This document shows positions 9,367 to 18,220 of a stretch of DNA of 64,000 nt, piece after piece (the stretch's first letter is position 1; each line of letters opens with the position of its first letter). The notes under the pieces were generated by a model. It was given only the letters and a program-made list of their open reading frames with translations, did no database searches and was not told the origin of the DNA. The position numbers and the translations under genes were made by a program. This stretch comes from Streptomyces sp. APSN-46.1 (GTDB taxonomy: Bacteria; Actinomycetota; Actinomycetes; Streptomycetales; Streptomycetaceae): positions 1 through 64,000 of the forward strand of contig NZ_JALGRF010000005.1 in assembly GCF_022815725.1 (NCBI RefSeq), given 5' to 3'.

Positions 9367-10737
9367 TCAGGCGCGGACGAGCGCGAGGACCTCGTCCTTG
9401 ATCTTGGCGAGCGTGGCCTGGTCGCGGGCCTCGACGTTGAGGCGGAGCAGCGGCTCGGTATTGGAGGGGCGCAGGTTGAACCACCAGTCCGCGGCGGTCA
9501 CGGTCAGGCCGTCCAGCTCGTCGAGGGTGACGCCTTCCTGGGAGGCGTACGCCTCCTTCACCGCGGCGAGGCGGCCCGTCTGGTCGGCGACGGTGGAGTT
9601 GATCTCGCCGGAGCCGGCGTACCGGTCGTAGGAGGCGACGAGCTCGGAGAGCGGGCCCGCCTGGCCGCCGAGGGCGGCGAGGACATGGAGCGCGGCGAGC
9701 ATGCCGGTGTCCGCGTTCCAGAAGTCCTTGAAGTAGTAGTGCGCGGAGTGCTCGCCGCCGAAGATGGCGCCGGACTTGGCCATCTCCTCCTTGATGAAGG
9801 AGTGGCCGACGCGGGTGCGGACGGGGGTGCCGCCGTTCTCGCGGACGACCTCCGGGACGGACCAGGAGGTGATCAGGTTGTGGATCACCGTGCCGGTGCC
9901 GCCGTTGCGCGCGAGCTCGCGGGCCGCGACGAGGGCCGTGATCGCGGACGGGGAGACGCCCTCGCCGCGCTCGTCGACGACGAAGCAGCGGTCGGCGTCT
10001 CCGTCGAAGGCGAGACCGAGGTCGGCGCCCTCGGCCTTCACGCGGGCCTGGAGGTCGACGATGTTCTTCGGGTCGAGGGGGTTGGCCTCGTGGTTCGGGA
10101 AGGTCCCGTCGAGCTCGAAGTACATGGGGACGAGGTCCAGCGGGAGGCCCGCGAAGACGGTGGGGACGGTGTGGCCGCCCATGCCGTTGCCCGCGTCGAC
10201 GACGACCTTGAGGGGGCGGATGCCGGTGAGGTCGACGAGGCCCTTGAGGTGCTCGGCGTAGCCGGTGAGGGTGTCCCGCTCGGTGATGGTGCCGGGGACG
10301 GTGCCCGCGGGGACGGCCGGGGCGCCCTCGTCCGTCCACTTCTCGGCGAGCTCGCGGATGGTGGCGAGGCCGGTGTCCTGGCCCACGGGGGCCGCGCCGG
10401 CGCGGCAGAGCTTGATGCCGTTGTACTGGGCGGGGTTGTGCGAGGCCGTGAACATCGCGCCGGGCAGGTTCATCGACCCGGAGGCGTAGTACAGCTGGTC
10501 CGTGGAGCACAGCCCGATGAGGGTGACGTCCACCCCGCGGGCGGCGGCGCCGCGCGCGAAGGCCCCGGACAGGGCGGGCGAGGAGGGGCGCATGTCGTGA
10601 CCGACGACGATCGCCGCGGCTCCGGTGACCTCGACGAACGCAGCGCCGAACAGCTCGGCCAGGGACTCGTCCCACTCATCCGGTACGACGCCGCGTACGT
10701 CGTATGCCTTGACGATGTTCGAAAGATCTGCGGCCAC
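9367..10737 (-). CDS. manB: Phosphomannomutase/phosphoglucomutase
   Basis: 456 residues from GTG 10737, set by AGGAGGG 9 nt upstream; an ATG 36 nt earlier is in frame but overlaps the ribosome site. It interconverts hexose-6- and hexose-1-phosphates, feeding GDP-mannose synthesis. Four alpha-D-phosphohexomutase domains are intact: catalytic Ser in FTASHNPAQYNGIK, metal loop FDGDADRC, sugar-specificity loop GGEHSAHYYF, and phosphate-binding RPSNTEPLLRLN. The first step of the mannose supply operon as transcribed. Confidence 0.95.
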   Translation of the reverse strand: MAADLSNIVKAYDVRGVVPDEWDESLAELFGAAFVEVTGAAAIVVGHDMRPSSPALSGAFARGAAARGVDVTLIGLCSTDQLYYASGSMNLPGAMFTASHNPAQYNGIKLCRAGAAPVGQDTGLATIRELAEKWTDEGAPAVPAGTVPGTITERDTLTGYAEHLKGLVDLTGIRPLKVVVDAGNGMGGHTVPTVFAGLPLDLVPMYFELDGTFPNHEANPLDPKNIVDLQARVKAEGADLGLAFDGDADRCFVVDERGEGVSPSAITALVAARELARNGGTGTVIHNLITSWSVPEVVRENGGTPVRTRVGHSFIKEEMAKSGAIFGGEHSAHYYFKDFWNADTGMLAALHVLAALGGQAGPLSELVASYDRYAGSGEINSTVADQTGRLAAVKEAYASQEGVTLDELDGLTVTAADWWFNLRPSNTEPLLRLNVEARDQATLAKIKDEVLALVRA

Positions 10738-10814
10738 TGCCTGCCCTCCTGAAGGTCCTGTGCGCTGGAGCAAACCTACCGTGCAGGGGGTGCCGTTATT
10801 CAGATGAACGGGTG

Positions 10815-11237
10815 TCAGGAATCTGGCGAACGGAGGACGCGCAGGTGTCCGCGACGGGCCTGTCCGGTGGCGGGGCCGTTGCCGGTGGTGCCGCCCGGGC
10901 CGCTTCCGCCGGCCCCGGCCCCGGCGGCGCGGTCGTGCGGGCGGGCCGCCTCGCGGACGGCGTTGGCCAGGGCTTCGAGGTCGTCACCGCTCGGGCGGGA
11001 CGGCGCGGAACCGTCGGACAGACGTACGACGTCCCAGCCGCGCGGGGCGGTCAGGCGCTCGGAGTGCTCGGCGCACAGGTCGTAGCAGTGGGGTTCGGCG
11101 TAGGTGGCGAGCGGGCCGAGAACTGCGGTCGAATCGGCGTAGACGTACGTCAGTGTTGCGACGGCAGGGCGGCCGCACGCGGTGCGCGAACAGCGACGTA
11201 CAAGGCTCACGACGTTGGACGGTACCGCACTCTTGAC
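10815..11237 (-). CDS. DUF3499 family protein
   Basis: 140 residues beginning VKSAVPSNVVSLVRRCSRTA. A GTG start at 11237 fits family knowledge, though its purine-rich GGGGGAGAG site is about 15 nt away, and the open frame extends further upstream. The DUF3499 core has paired cysteines (RRCSRTACGRPAV and PHCYDLCAEH), implying a small metal-binding fold. A conserved TYVYADSTAVLGPLATYAEP lies between. Function is unknown. It is divergent from the zincin-like gene with 168 bp between starts. Confidence 0.85.
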   Translation of the reverse strand, partial: VKSAVPSNVVSLVRRCSRTACGRPAVATLTYVYADSTAVLGPLATYAEPHCYDLCAEHSERLTAPRGWDVVRLSDGSAPSRPSGDDLEALANAVREAARPHDRAAGAGAGGSGPGGTTGNGPATGQARRGHLRVLRSPDS

Positions 11238-11405
11238 CGGGCCGCGACGACTCTCCCCCAGGTCGCTCGCCCGTGTCGTGGGGTCAACTCGGCCACGGGG
11301 GCCGGAAAGGCGGGGGTCCGTGGCCGGAATGTCCCGGCTGTGGCGGCGGGCCGCGGGCGGGGCGGAGGCGGGGCGGAGGTGCCTGGTGAGGGCTACCCTG
11401 CGGGG

Positions 11406-11942
11406 GTGACGGACAGCCCTCTGCCTCCCAGCCCCGCCGGTTCTGCCGGTTCTGCCGGATCTGCCGGATCTGCCGGACCTGTTCAACCCGGCGGGCCCGG
11501 TGGGCCCGGTGCCCCCGACGAGCCGCGGCCGCGCCGGCGGGACCGGCACGGGCGCGGGATGCGGGGGCCGGTGGCGCCGCCTCAGGTGCCGCTGTCGGCG
11601 AGCCGGGCGGAGCTGTTCGGGGACCTCGTACGGGATTCCGTGGAGCGGCTGGAGCGGCGCTGGCCGCAGCTGGCCGAGGTGGAGTTCGTCGTCGCGGACG
11701 TCCCCGGTCCGCCCGGCGGGCCGGACGGCGGCTGGAACGACGAGGCGGTGCCGTTGGGGGGGCTGGTGGAGGCCCGGGACGGGCGCCCGGCCCGGATCGT
11801 GGTGTTCCGCAGGCCGGTGGACATCCGGACCAAGTCGCGGGACGAGAAGGCCCTGCTGGTGCACGAGATCGTGGTGGAACAGGTGGCGGAGCTGCTGGGT
11901 CTGTCACCGGAGACGGTGGACCCCCGGTACGGCCAGGACTGA
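11406..11942 (+). CDS. Zincin-like metallopeptidase family protein (PF06262-type)
   Basis: 178 residues from GTG 11406, with a TACCCT -10-like hexamer only 6 nt upstream, so the mRNA may be leaderless. The N-terminus is a Gly-Ser-Ala and Pro-rich disordered segment encoded by a 9-bp tandem repeat (about 11441-11477). The domain follows from residue 65. The expected HExxH zinc motif reads HEIVVEQVAELLGL, so the second His is replaced by Glu. The final DPRYGQD is typical of streptomycete members as I know them. Peptidase activity is doubtful. Confidence 0.85.
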   Translation: MTDSPLPPSPAGSAGSAGSAGSAGPVQPGGPGGPGAPDEPRPRRRDRHGRGMRGPVAPPQVPLSASRAELFGDLVRDSVERLERRWPQLAEVEFVVADVPGPPGGPDGGWNDEAVPLGGLVEARDGRPARIVVFRRPVDIRTKSRDEKALLVHEIVVEQVAELLGLSPETVDPRYGQD

Positions 11943-11955
11943 GGCCCTTGCCCTG

Positions 11956-12001
11956 GCCGGGCACACCCAGCCTCGCCGGCGAGGCTGAGGTGGTGCCCGG
12001 C
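11956..12001. terminator. Composite terminator containing interspersed palindrome
   Basis: GCCGGGCAC (11956-11964) pairs with GTGCCCGGC (11993-12001) and encloses the 20-bp palindrome CAGCCTCGCCGGCGAGGCTG (11968-11987). It lies between convergent genes. The inner palindrome belongs to the repeat family seen elsewhere in the window. Confidence 0.8.
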
Positions 12002-12011
12002 GGGGCTGAAG

Positions 12012-13505
12012 TCAGCGGGTGGCGGTCGAGAGGTCCTGGAGGGCCTTGGGGACGAGGACCGTGGAGTGGTCGTCCGTCAGGGGCTGGACCGTGAACATCG
12101 GGATGCCCTCGTGCGGGAGCGTCAAGGTTCGCGAGGCGTGGACCGGGCCCCCGGAGAGGGTTTCGACGGTCAGGGCGTACGCGCCCTTACCGCCCGAGGG
12201 GGCCGGCGGCGGGGACACCGGCAGGGTGGTGCCCGCCTTGACCTCGAACTCCTTGGTCTCCGGCTCGCCGCCCTCGGTGCCCGGCGAGGCCGTCACCCGG
12301 ACCTTCGCGTCGGCCTTGCCCGGCGCGCTCAGGTACAGCACCGTCGCGTTCTCGCCGGTCCGGTTGTCGGCGACGGTGGCCCGCGCCCCGACCGGCCCGG
12401 TGGCCGGGATGAAGCCCAGTTCCTGCTTGGCTCCGCTGCCACGGACCACCCGTAGCGCGGCGACGACCGGTACGGACTTCTTCGCGTCCGCCGGGGTGAG
12501 CACCAGCGAGCCGGCCTCGCCCCGGGTCACGTCCTTGAGGTCGAGGCTCGCCGTCATGCCCGCCTTGAGGTGCAGCGCCTCGTTGCCCGCCGGGCTGATC
12601 GCGCCGCCCGGCCCGGCCAGCCGGACCGACAGGTCGGCGTCCTCCTCACCGGGCGCGAACGCGACCAGCCGTACGGAGGTGGCGTCCGCCGGGATGCCGG
12701 GGAGCACGAGCGAGCCCGCCGGATCGGTGGAGGCGGGCAGCCAGTCGGTGCCGACCCCGTCCTCGGCGACCTGCACCGCGGCGCCGACCCGGCCGGAACG
12801 GGTCGTCACGTGCGCGGTGACGTCCGCGAGCTGGGCCTCCGGCACGAGCGTGGACAGCAGAAGCTTCTGGCTCGACTTCGGGGCGATGGTGATCCGGTCG
12901 CGGCCGGACTCGGACGTGACGGCGCCCTCCGGTCCGAAGAGCTTCACGTCCACCTCGGCCGCCGTGTCGTCCGGGTTGGTCAAGTGGAGGTAGTCCTCAC
13001 GGCCCTTGGCGGTGGCGACGGCGGGGAACCAGAAGTCGGTGCCGGGGGCCGTACAGCCGATGCCGAGGACGCCGCGCGCCCGGCCGACCGAGACCTTGGT
13101 GGTCTGCTGGACCGTCCAGCCCGGGGCGAGGGCTCCCTCGGCGATGCCGGTCAGCGCGGGTGCCTCGGAGCCGGAGGAGGTGGCGCCGACCGGCTTGCCG
13201 GGCTCCTTGGGTTCCAGTACCGCCTTGGCGTCCTTGGTCGCGCCGAGCAGCCGGGCCGCGCCCTTGCCGTCGCCCTTCGCGCCGGCGGCCGCGGCCGGGG
13301 TGTACGAGGTGTACGCGGTGTCGGCGATGTCCGAGGTGCTGGGCGCCGGGCAGACCAGGGCGGACCGCTCCACCGGCATCCGGGCCGCCGCCGTCTTCTT
13401 GCCGTCGGCGGCCGGGGCGGCGGGTCCGGTGAGGGAGGCGATGCCGGTGACGGCGGCGAGCGCCGCGGCCACGGCCGCCAGCGTCAGGGGTGCGCGCTGC
13501 TTCAC
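12012..13505 (-). CDS. DUF5719 family secreted/anchored protein
   Basis: 497 residues. The GTG start at 13505 overlaps the stop of the glycosyltransferase (GTGA), indicating translational coupling. A signal or anchor segment (VKQRAPLTLAAVAAALAAVTGI) is followed by an extracellular part of repeated beta-sandwich-like segments, such as REDYLHLTNPDDTAAEVDV and TIAPKSSQKLLLSTLVPE, and closes MFTVQPLTDDHSTVLVPKAL. No catalytic motif is visible. Obligate pairing with a large membrane glycosyltransferase suggests a role in the same extracytoplasmic glycan process. Function unknown. Confidence 0.85.
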   Translation of the reverse strand: MKQRAPLTLAAVAAALAAVTGIASLTGPAAPAADGKKTAAARMPVERSALVCPAPSTSDIADTAYTSYTPAAAAGAKGDGKGAARLLGATKDAKAVLEPKEPGKPVGATSSGSEAPALTGIAEGALAPGWTVQQTTKVSVGRARGVLGIGCTAPGTDFWFPAVATAKGREDYLHLTNPDDTAAEVDVKLFGPEGAVTSESGRDRITIAPKSSQKLLLSTLVPEAQLADVTAHVTTRSGRVGAAVQVAEDGVGTDWLPASTDPAGSLVLPGIPADATSVRLVAFAPGEEDADLSVRLAGPGGAISPAGNEALHLKAGMTASLDLKDVTRGEAGSLVLTPADAKKSVPVVAALRVVRGSGAKQELGFIPATGPVGARATVADNRTGENATVLYLSAPGKADAKVRVTASPGTEGGEPETKEFEVKAGTTLPVSPPPAPSGGKGAYALTVETLSGGPVHASRTLTLPHEGIPMFTVQPLTDDHSTVLVPKALQDLSTATR

Positions 13506-16500
13506 TGCTGGGGGCTCCCGTCCGGACGCGGCTGGTGCTGTGCGTGGGGGTCGTGGGGGTGGTGGGGGTGGTGGGGGTCGTACTGCTCGTACGGGTACGG
13601 GTACTGCTGCTGGTCGTAGCCCTGTTGCTGGGGGTACTGCTCGTACTGCCCGCCGTACTGCGGGGCCGGGGCCGGGGCCGGGGCCTGGAGGTACTGCTGG
13701 GGCTGCTGCGACGGGTCCGCGTACGCCTGGTACGCGTACGCGTCCTCCCCGTACGCCGGCTGCGCCGGGATCTCCGCGTACGGATCGGCGGCGGCGGCCG
13801 CCTCCACGGGGGTCGGCGCGGCCGCGGTCTCCGCCTCGGCGCGCAGCCGGCGGGCGCGGCGGCCCTCGCCGGCCTCGCCGGGGCCGGGCTGGGCCGGGAC
13901 GGCGGCCTCCTCCTCCGGCAGGTCGTCGTCGAGCCGGGCCCGGCGGCCGGGCAGCGCCATCACCAGCAGCACCAGCGCGAGCGCGCCCTGCGCCCAGTGC
14001 CAGGCGGTCCGGCTGAAGGAGTCCTCGTGGATGAGGTCGAGCCGGCCGCCGCCCGCGGGCAGGTCGAAGCCCTGGGCCCAGCCGTCCACCGTCTTCGGCT
14101 TGAGCGCCTTGCCGTCGAGGGTGGCCTTCCAGCCGGCGTCGGCGCGGTCGGCGATGCGCAGGACCCGGCCCGCCTCGCCCGCCTCGATCTTGGTGTGGGC
14201 CTCCACGGGCCCGGAGGCGACGGGGATCGGAGCCTGGCCCTCCTGGCCGGAGAGGATCACGGCGCGGGGCAGCGGCGGATCGACGGCCCACAGGGCGGTG
14301 CCGTCGGGCTGGTGGCGGCGGGTCAGGCCCGGGGTGGCGTCGAGGGTGCGGCGCACCTGCTCCTGGGCGCCGGCGCGGATCATGACGTAGCGGATGGCGA
14401 AGCCGCCGAGCTGGTCGGACTGGTCGGCCCCGGAGCCCGAGACCAGGCCGGAGACGGCCTTGTCGAGGCGGGTCGCGCTGCCGGACTCGGCGGCGATCTC
14501 GGCGTCGCCGAGGCGGACGCCGGAGCCGCGGACGAGGGTGTAGGTGACGGTGGTGGGCGAGTCGCCGCCGAGGATCAGGGTGCGGTTCTGGTTGCGGTCG
14601 CCGCTCTCTTCGGCGACGAACGCCGGGACCTGGACGGGATCGCGCCGCTCCAGCGGCCCGTCGGCGCCACTGACGATCCAGCCGGCCGCGCCGAGCAGCG
14701 GGCCGACGGCGGCGCCGAGCGCGATGAGGGCGGCCAGCGGCTGGCGCCAGCCGAAGCTGCTGGCGGCGACCCGCTCCTTGGCGCCGTCCGCGCCGAGCAC
14801 GGCGGCGGCGAGCAGGGCCAGTCCGTAGACGAGGGTGGCGGGGCCGGCCCAGCCGGTGCGGTTGACGAGGACGGCGAGGAGCAGGGCGGCCAGGGCGGCG
14901 GCCCAGGCGGTGCGGATGGCGAACTGCCGGTCGGCGCGGAGCAGGGCGGCCAGGGCGGCGAGCACGATGCCGATCAGCAGCAGGCCGCCGGCGGTCCGGG
15001 GGCCGCCGGGGCTGATCCCGAGCAGGTCCAGGGCGCCGGCCGAGCCGGCTCCGTAGGGGAGGCCGGCCTCGCGCAGGAAGCGGCCGGGGTGCGTGAGCAG
15101 GCCCAGGGACCAGGGGGCGAGCGCGAGGAGCGGTACGGCGAGGGTGGCGAGGAGCCGCGGGGCGTACGTCTTCCAGCGCGCCCGGTGCCGTACCAGCGCG
15201 GCGGCGCCGAGGGCGGCGGCCAGCGGCCATACGACGGGGGTGAAGGCGGTGGCCAGGGTCAGCAGCAGGGTGTACGTCCACACCGCGCGCCAGCTGCCCC
15301 GCTTGTCGGGGGCCCCGTCGGCTGCGCCGAACCCGAACGCGGCGACGGCGGCGCGGGCGATGAGCGGGAGCAGGATCGCGAGGACCGCAGTGCCGAGGCG
15401 GCCCCCGGCGAGGGCGCCGGTCACGGCGGGGAGGAAGGCATAGGCGACGGCGGCCCAGGCGCGCAGCAGCCGGGACTCGACGAGGGGCCGGGAGGCGAAG
15501 TAGGCGGTGAGTCCGGCGAGCGGCACCGAGCAGACGAGCAGCAGGGTCAGGGCGTACTGGGTGGAGCCGAACAGCAGGGTCGAGAAGGCGCCGAGGACGG
15601 CGAGGTACGGGGGTGCGCCGGCGGTGGAGCCGGTGCCGACGGCCTGCCAGTCGCCGGTGTAGCCGCGCCAGAGGTCGAGCCCGTTGTCGGGGGCGGGCAG
15701 CAGGGCGCCGCCCATCAGGGTGCCGCCGAAGAGCAGGGCCCGGCAGGCGGCGAGGGAGACGAGCAGGAGGACGGCGAAGAGGACGGGCGCGGGATTGCGG
15801 GCGATCCGTTTGAGGCGTCCGAACTGCTCGATGTCGAGGTAGTCGGCGTCCTCGCCGCCGGGACCGGATTCGACGGCTCCGCCGTGTCGGCCGGCGGCGG
15901 CGGTCTCGGTGACGCGGTCGCCGCCGACGTACCCGGCGAGCTGTTCGGCGTTGGCGCGCAGGGTGGCGCCGGGCGGCGGGAAGAGCGGGCGCAGCTCCTT
16001 GGCGGGAACGGCGGCGCGGCCCCGGGCGCGGCGGGCGCCGAGGATCCGGCCGGGGCGGAGCAGGGTGGCGAGGAGGCCGGTGAACTCGTCGACGGCCTGG
16101 CCGGGGGCCTTGCCGACGAGGTAGGCGAGGGTGCGGAGCACGGTGCCGACGACGAGGCGCAGCAGGACGTACGGCAGGGCGCGGCCGGAGCTGTTGGCCA
16201 GCATCGTGTAGACGGCGCCGGCCTTGTCGACGCGGTGCGGGCTGGCGGAGCCGCGGCCGGCGCAGTCGACGGTACGGCGTTCGCGTGCGGAGGCCTCGGC
16301 GTGCCGCAGGACGGCGTCGGGGGCGACGAGGACGGTGTGGCCGGCGCGCTGGGCGCGCCAGCACAGGTCCACGTCGTCGCGCATGAGGGGGAGGCGGCGG
16401 TCGAAGCCGCCGAGGGCCTCGTAGACGTCGCGGCGCACGAGCATGCCGGCGGTGGAGACGGAGAGGACGGGGCGGACCTGGTCGTGCTGGCCCTGGTCCT

Positions 16501-17116
16501 GTTCGCGGCGGTCGAGGCCGGTCCAGCGGCGGCCGCTGCGGGCGATGGTGACGCCGGCTTCGAGGAGCTGCCTCTTGTCGTACCAGCCGCGCAGCTTGGG
16601 GCCGATGACGGCGGCGTCGGGGTTCTCGTCGGCGACGCGCAGGAGTTCGGTGAGGGCGTCGGGCTCGGGGGCGCAGTCGTCGTGGAGCAGCCAGAGCCAC
16701 TGGACGGGTTCGCCGTACGGGAGCTCGGGGAGGTCGTACGCGTCGTCGCGCCAGGTGCGGCTGACGGGGTCCCAGCCGCTGGGGCGCTTGAGGTACGGGA
16801 GGTCCTCGGGGGTCAGGGTGGCGGCGGTGCGGGCCGCTTCCTCGACGGCGGCGCCGAATCCGGTGCGGCGGGCGAGGTGGAGGACGCGGTCGTGGCCGAG
16901 GGCCTCGCCGATCAGCCGGGCGGAGTCGTCGGCGCTGCCGGTGTCGGCGGCGATGTGGTTCTGAGCGGGGCGTTCCTGGCCGAGGAGGCCGGCGAGCGTT
17001 TGGGGCAGCCAGCGGGCGCCGTCGTGGGCGACGAGGACGGCGGTGACGACGTGCCGGGGGAACTCGGGTGTGGCGGCAGCCTGGTGGGAGGCCGTCGACT
17101 GACTGTACGGGGACAT
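13502..17116 (-). CDS. Large membrane glycosyltransferase, family 2
   Basis: 1204 residues. The N-terminal GT2 domain (about 20-320) begins VVTAVLVAHDGARWLPQTL, has the metal-site WLLHDDCAPEPDALTEL, and LMRDDVDLCWRAQRAGH as the acceptor/catalytic region. At least ten membrane segments follow (about 320-860), then an extracytoplasmic domain and a Gln/Pro/Tyr-rich disordered tail (from about 1130: QQPQQYLQAP, HHPHHPHDPH). The architecture suggests a lipid-linked sugar transferase with an outward domain, but donor and acceptor are unknown. It is upstream of and coupled to DUF5719. Confidence 0.9.
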   Translation of the reverse strand: MSPYSQSTASHQAAATPEFPRHVVTAVLVAHDGARWLPQTLAGLLGQERPAQNHIAADTGSADDSARLIGEALGHDRVLHLARRTGFGAAVEEAARTAATLTPEDLPYLKRPSGWDPVSRTWRDDAYDLPELPYGEPVQWLWLLHDDCAPEPDALTELLRVADENPDAAVIGPKLRGWYDKRQLLEAGVTIARSGRRWTGLDRREQDQGQHDQVRPVLSVSTAGMLVRRDVYEALGGFDRRLPLMRDDVDLCWRAQRAGHTVLVAPDAVLRHAEASARERRTVDCAGRGSASPHRVDKAGAVYTMLANSSGRALPYVLLRLVVGTVLRTLAYLVGKAPGQAVDEFTGLLATLLRPGRILGARRARGRAAVPAKELRPLFPPPGATLRANAEQLAGYVGGDRVTETAAAGRHGGAVESGPGGEDADYLDIEQFGRLKRIARNPAPVLFAVLLLVSLAACRALLFGGTLMGGALLPAPDNGLDLWRGYTGDWQAVGTGSTAGAPPYLAVLGAFSTLLFGSTQYALTLLLVCSVPLAGLTAYFASRPLVESRLLRAWAAVAYAFLPAVTGALAGGRLGTAVLAILLPLIARAAVAAFGFGAADGAPDKRGSWRAVWTYTLLLTLATAFTPVVWPLAAALGAAALVRHRARWKTYAPRLLATLAVPLLALAPWSLGLLTHPGRFLREAGLPYGAGSAGALDLLGISPGGPRTAGGLLLIGIVLAALAALLRADRQFAIRTAWAAALAALLLAVLVNRTGWAGPATLVYGLALLAAAVLGADGAKERVAASSFGWRQPLAALIALGAAVGPLLGAAGWIVSGADGPLERRDPVQVPAFVAEESGDRNQNRTLILGGDSPTTVTYTLVRGSGVRLGDAEIAAESGSATRLDKAVSGLVSGSGADQSDQLGGFAIRYVMIRAGAQEQVRRTLDATPGLTRRHQPDGTALWAVDPPLPRAVILSGQEGQAPIPVASGPVEAHTKIEAGEAGRVLRIADRADAGWKATLDGKALKPKTVDGWAQGFDLPAGGGRLDLIHEDSFSRTAWHWAQGALALVLLVMALPGRRARLDDDLPEEEAAVPAQPGPGEAGEGRRARRLRAEAETAAAPTPVEAAAAADPYAEIPAQPAYGEDAYAYQAYADPSQQPQQYLQAPAPAPAPQYGGQYEQYPQQQGYDQQQYPYPYEQYDPHHPHHPHDPHAQHQPRPDGSPQQ

Positions 17117-17207
17117 CGCGGTACGGGCCCTCCGGCCGGGAGGTCCGGGGGTGGTGGGCCCTCGGAGGCTGCTGGACAGCGCCCCACACTAACGGCTGGG
17201 AACACAG

Positions 17208-17246
17208 CGGTCCGCCTCCTGCGGGGAAGGTGCGGGAGGCGGACCG
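17208..17246 (-). terminator. Terminator downstream of whiB
   Basis: A perfect 12-bp inverted repeat (CGGTCCGCCTCC at 17208-17219 and its complement at 17235-17246) with a 15-nt loop sits between the whiB stop and the glycosyltransferase start. Confidence 0.7.
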
Positions 17247-17343
17247 TTTGCCCTGCTCGTTGTGCTCTGCTCGTTGTCCTCGTTTTGCTCTGCGGGTTGC
17301 TCCGCTATGCCGTGGGCGCCGGTCGGGCGGCGCTGGGGCCGTC

Positions 17344-17607
17344 TCAGACCGCGGCCTTTTTCAGGCGCCGGCGCTCGCGCTCGGACAGGCCGCCCCAGAT
17401 TCCGAATCGCTCGTCGTTGGCGAGGGCGTATTCAAGGCATTCGGAGCGGACTTCGCAGGCGAGGCAGACCTTCTTGGCCTCGCGGGTGGAGCCGCCCTTC
17501 TCGGGAAAGAAGGACTCGGGGTCGGTCTGGGCGCAGAGGGCCCGCTCCTGCCATCCGAGCTCCTCGTCCGCTTCCTCGACCAGCAGTTCCTGAAACAGCT
17601 CGGTCAT
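17344..17607 (-). CDS. whiB: WhiB, sporulation iron-sulfur transcription factor
   Basis: 87 residues, essentially matching the WhiB I know from Streptomyces. Four cluster-binding cysteines are at 25, 48, 51 and 57, the GIWGG turn at 69-73, and a basic C-terminus (SERERRRLKKAAV). WhiB binds a [4Fe-4S] cluster and acts with WhiA to switch aerial hyphae to sporulation septation. The gene is monocistronic, ended by the hairpin at 17208-17246. The 474-bp divergent region toward the cysteine dioxygenase gene would hold its promoters, but I could not assign them. Confidence 0.95.
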   Translation of the reverse strand: MTELFQELLVEEADEELGWQERALCAQTDPESFFPEKGGSTREAKKVCLACEVRSECLEYALANDERFGIWGGLSERERRRLKKAAV

Positions 17608-18081
17608 GTGCGCCCCTCGCTCTGTCTGTGCGTCCCCGTCGTTGCCGTTACTGATCGATATGTAACGACACGAGTGAAATTACAAGTGGGTGGCTCCAGC
17701 GCAGTCAAGCCGAGATCTGCTATTGGGCCCCTTATTCACTCTGCGGAACCAAGGCTATACAGAAAGTGTTCATATCGCCAAAAATCGTGACACAAAGCAC
17801 GGCCCCACCGCGCCCGCCCACGTCGGTACTCGACGCGTCACCCTGTGGCGGGGGTTGCGATCCGGCCGAACATGCGGCGCAGATCACATTCTGGTCACGA
17901 GGTGGCATCGGCAGGTTTAGCGCTGCACGGGCAGGCGCGAAGCGTGCTGTGGAGCGCCACATCCCCTGGCGTGGAGTGCACAAACCTTTCTCCGTGCGCA
18001 GTAACCGGATGAGGTGAAACTTTTGCCCCAAACCAGACATTGGGTTGACAGCCCGACCCCGGGCCCGTTCTCCTTGTCTGC
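17608..18081. other. Intergenic region between whiB and the Cys leader peptide
   Basis: 474 bp without a convincing gene, locally less GC-rich near 17640-17780. It should contain whiB regulatory sites on the minus strand and the promoter of the cysteine dioxygenase leader on the plus strand. Apart from the TTGACA at 18045-18050 I recognise no specific site. Confidence 0.5.
18045..18074 (+). promoter_or_regulatory. Probable promoter of the Cys leader and cysteine dioxygenase gene
   Basis: A perfect TTGACA (18045-18050) is followed after 18 bp by a weak -10 (TCTCCT, 18069-18074), ending 7 nt before the ATG of the leader peptide. The geometry predicts initiation at or next to that ATG, so the leader peptide would be translated from a leaderless RNA. 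The poor -10 lowers confidence. Confidence 0.5.
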
Positions 18082-18168
18082 ATGTCAGTGACCGCAGCCG
18101 CCACCCGGACCCCCATTCGTGGGTTCCTGTGGGCTGCCCAGGTTCGCTGTTGCTGTTGCGGCTGTTGA
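18082..18168 (+). CDS. Cys-rich leader peptide (28 aa) upstream of cysteine dioxygenase
   Basis: An ATG-initiated ORF of 28 codons beginning MSVTAAATRTPIRG and ending VRCCCCGC, stopping at TGA 18166-18168. Five of the last six codons are Cys (TGT TGC TGT TGC, Gly, TGT). There is no Shine-Dalgarno, and TTGACA lies at the distance expected for a leaderless start. It ends 89 bp before the dioxygenase ATG. Poly-Cys leaderless ORFs act as cysteine-responsive attenuators in mycobacteria. That precedent and the codon run make a regulatory peptide likely here. Confidence 0.75.
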   Translation: MSVTAAATRTPIRGFLWAAQVRCCCCGC

Positions 18169-18220
18169 TGCCTCCGGAGCCTCGGCTCCCGTGAGCTCCG
18201 GCCACCACCCCGACAGCAAC
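18149..18220 (+). promoter_or_regulatory. Candidate cysteine attenuator: competing RNA stems
   Basis: The Cys-codon run GTTGCTGT (18149-18156) is complementary to ACAGCAAC (18213-18220), extending to 10 pairs with one G-U. Inside lie alternative stems: CCGGAGC (18174-18180) with GCTCCGG (18195-18201), or GGAGCC (18176-18181) with GGCTCC (18184-18189). A ribosome stalled on the Cys codons would block the long-range pairing. The dioxygenase ribosome site (GAGGAA) lies about 23 nt downstream. The switch mechanism is inference. Confidence 0.5.

Noticed and set aside
12012..17189. A continuous minus-strand frame suggesting a 1725-residue fusion protein
   Set aside because: Only the portion from GTG 13505 onward is coding in this frame. 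The upstream part is an out-of-frame shadow of the glycosyltransferase gene.
13490..17593. Very long plus-strand open frame opposite the glycosyltransferase
   Set aside because: It is a typical GC-rich antisense shadow with Gly/Arg/Ala-rich low-complexity translation and no domain. The same applies to the long plus-strand frame at 55997-60079.
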